Assembly: GCA_021772975.1 (NCBI GenBank)
Contig: JAJFKY010000005.1
Span: 1 to 64,000 of the forward strand
Origin: Gammaproteobacteria bacterium
GTDB taxonomy: Bacteria; Pseudomonadota; Gammaproteobacteria; Xanthomonadales; Wenzhouxiangellaceae
Length of the DNA: 64,000 bases
Direction: 5' to 3'
Position 1 is the stretch's first letter. Each line of letters begins with the position of its first letter. The notes under the pieces were generated by a model. It worked only from the letters and a program-made list of their open reading frames with translations. It searched no databases and was not told where the DNA came from. Below are positions 62,507 to 64,000 of the stretch, one piece after another. Made by a program: the position numbers and the translations under genes.

Positions 62507-63034
62507 TTATAGCCTGGTGGTATAAGCATTCACCAGTTTATCCGCGTTTTCAGTCAATACCACACGCATATCACCGCCGGTGATGCCAAACTTGATATCG
62601 CTTTTACTGAGCAGAGAGAAAACCACTGTTCCGTTTGTATTATCAGTCACCGTCAAAGTGGAGGTGAGGTAACCTTTGCCTGCGCCAAAACCCAGAAAAT
62701 ATCTTTTCGCCCGACTGCCGTAGACGATATCAACCTGCGTTGCCACGTTGATGCTGTTGCTTACAGCTGCCGCATTGCTTTCGACAAGATTATAAGTACC
62801 TGCTGCGCAGGTCGCTGCTTGCAGTCTATTTTTGATATCAATGGCGGTTTGCTCATTCAGGCTAATCAGGTCAGCTACCTGCTCTTTTGAATTAACCACG
62901 ACATCGGCAATATAAATATTCTGATAGGCCCGCAGGTTGCTGATGTCGGTGTCTGCTTTGACATGGGCTTTGCCACAACCGGTTAAAAGCAAAATCCCCA
63001 ATAACACGGCTGACTTAAAATAATTCGATTTCAT
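62507..63034 (-). CDS. DUF4410-like lipoprotein
   Basis: A 175-residue lipoprotein (lipobox LLTGC, Cys about 20) with the DUF4410 pattern: DISNLRAYQNIYIADVVV at the start and the later GAGKGYLTSTLTVTDNTNGTVVFSL. Such proteins are thought to lie in the outer membrane or periplasm; function unknown. ATG 63034 is chosen because GGGGTCAGG precedes it. It follows the photolyase gene by 55 nt on the same strand. Confidence 0.75.
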   Translation of the reverse strand: MKSNYFKSAVLLGILLLTGCGKAHVKADTDISNLRAYQNIYIADVVVNSKEQVADLISLNEQTAIDIKNRLQAATCAAGTYNLVESNAAAVSNSINVATQVDIVYGSRAKRYFLGFGAGKGYLTSTLTVTDNTNGTVVFSLLSKSDIKFGITGGDMRVVLTENADKLVNAYTTRL

Positions 63035-63089
63035 GACCTGACCCCAATTAAAAAAGCACCGGTTGCAATATCCGGCGTAAACAACGCCT

Positions 63090-64000
63090 TTAACGTATCT
63101 GCTGATAGGCATTTAAGGCACGTTCTCTGGAAGCCTTCAGATCAACCACCGGCCACGGATAAGTCTCGCCCAGCTCAATGCCCAGTTCCTGCAGTAGTGA
63201 CTGCTCAATCTGCCAGGGCGAATGTATTCTTTTACCTTTAAGCTCAGCCAGTTCCGGTATCCAGTGACGTACATACTCTCCCTCCGGATCAAACTTTTCA
63301 CCCTGACTGACCGGATTGAAGATCCGAAAATATGGTGCCGCATCCGCACCGCTGCCTGCCGTCCATTGCCAGCCCTGACTGTTATTACCCAGATCAGCAT
63401 CCACCAGGGTATCCCAGAACCACTGCTCACCGGCCTGCCATGGAATCAGTAGATTTTTGGTCAGAAACGAGGCCACGATCATCCGCACCCGATTGTGCAT
63501 CCAGCCGGTCGCCCACAATTCGCGCATCCCCGCGTCCACCATCGGAATACCGGTCATGCCCTGCTGCCAGGCTCTGAGGTCGTGCTGGTATTCTCTGGTG
63601 CGACCGTCACGCCATGGGAAATCGCTGAATTTTTCCTGCAGTGGCTGCGCGGGAATGCGGGGATAGTTGTACAACAGATGCCAGGAAAATTCACGCCAGG
63701 CCAGTTCACGAATAAAGCCACTGACCTGCTGGTCAACCGGCGGCTCACCATCCGGACACAATTGTCTGACGATCTGGCGAGTGGAGATTTCTCCAAAATG
63801 CAGATGCGGCGATAAGCGCGAGGTATCCGGCTGCGCGGGTAAATTGCGGTTATCCAGATAATCATTGATAGCCCGGTCACGGAAGACGTCCAGGGCATCC
63901 CAGGCGCCCTGCTCGCCCGGTGACCAGTGCTGGTAAAACTGTTGATCCCAGTCCAGCCTGGGCAGCAGTGCCAACTTATCCAGCGGCACACTCCGGGGGG
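63090..64000 (-). CDS. phrB: DNA photolyase, C-terminal part (cut by window edge)
   Basis: The frame is open to the right edge, so only the C-terminal 300 or so residues are seen; the N-terminal chromophore-binding domain lies beyond. The FAD-binding domain is clear: LSPHLHFGEIS, FIRELAWREFSWHLLYNYP, GIPMVDAGMRELWATGWMHNRVRM, DADLGNNSQGWQW and the final FNPVSQGEKFDPEGEYVRHW. It repairs UV-induced cyclobutane pyrimidine dimers using light. Probable operon with the downstream DUF4410 lipoprotein. Confidence 0.95.
   Translation of the reverse strand, partial: PRSVPLDKLALLPRLDWDQQFYQHWSPGEQGAWDALDVFRDRAINDYLDNRNLPAQPDTSRLSPHLHFGEISTRQIVRQLCPDGEPPVDQQVSGFIRELAWREFSWHLLYNYPRIPAQPLQEKFSDFPWRDGRTREYQHDLRAWQQGMTGIPMVDAGMRELWATGWMHNRVRMIVASFLTKNLLIPWQAGEQWFWDTLVDADLGNNSQGWQWTAGSGADAAPYFRIFNPVSQGEKFDPEGEYVRHWIPELAELKGKRIHSPWQIEQSLLQELGIELGETYPWPVVDLKASRERALNAYQQIR

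Noticed and set aside
1-64000. CRISPR arrays, rRNA genes and complete IS elements
   Set aside because: No regularly spaced repeats, rRNA-like sequence or transposase gene found on reading the window.

Overview
The window reads as chromosomal DNA of a free-living, aerobic gammaproteobacterium of moderately high GC content. The mfd-csiV pair, the ppsR/ppsA divergent pair, dusB, a DUF349 protein, a Bax inhibitor-1 (YccA) protein, a photolyase and many Sec-exported or lipid-anchored proteins all fit that group. A secreted protein ending in a GFE-type tail (40959-43829) and a wax ester synthase (44012-45937) recall marine or Xanthomonadales-like gammaproteobacteria. I cannot name a genus from the sequence alone.

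Layout. 1-190 holds a tRNA-Ser-like 3' end and a terminator. 665-5799 is a copper-enzyme locus: a 1240-residue multicopper oxidase followed by a single protein that fuses a Sco chaperone, a cytochrome c and a PCuAC copper chaperone. 6003-10012 is mostly housekeeping (YjbR, BI-1/YccA, TraB, DusB). 10193-12867 is a CadC-like membrane regulator plus an exported protein. 13138-18801 is an AT-richer accessory stretch with a bacterial neprosin (glutamic peptidase), an unrecognised 210-residue protein, an FHA/winged-helix regulator, a divergent Mor-like regulator, a 175-bp MITE-like element and a HEWGH-motif protein. 18889-29813 is largely core (2OG oxygenase, MAPEG, metallo-beta-lactamase fold, DUF349, NhaC-type antiporter, Mfd, CsiV). 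30106-37288 has an exported protein, an operon of 2OG oxygenase, cupredoxin lipoprotein and membrane Ser/Thr kinase, and a divergent M16 protease. 37443-40663 is the PEP synthase and its regulator.

40959-49891 contains the large secreted protein, the wax ester synthase with a histone H1-like tail, a small membrane protein, a GNAT acetyltransferase and a penicillin acylase-type lipoprotein. 49892-50830 is a small decay zone with an apparently frameshifted gene and a vapBC toxin-antitoxin pair whose toxin is reduced to a fragment. 50831-57026 carries a CocE-type hydrolase, a flavodoxin-like protein, a CPA1 antiporter, DUF3592, a periplasmic cyclophilin, a tail-collar-like protein and a conserved hypothetical. 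57114-64000 carries a CPBP protease and MarR regulator, an ABC exporter, a TPR lipoprotein, a DUF4410 lipoprotein and the C-terminal part of a photolyase cut by the window edge.

How it fits together: the first locus looks like a copper oxidase with its own metallation protein. The wax ester synthase points to neutral lipid storage, and its basic tail suggests nucleoid association of lipid granules. The neprosin cluster is bracketed by related repeats and by CCCTGGT/ACCAGGG inverted repeats, so it may be a self-regulated, horizontally acquired module. Function calls rest on motif recognition by eye; no database search was run.
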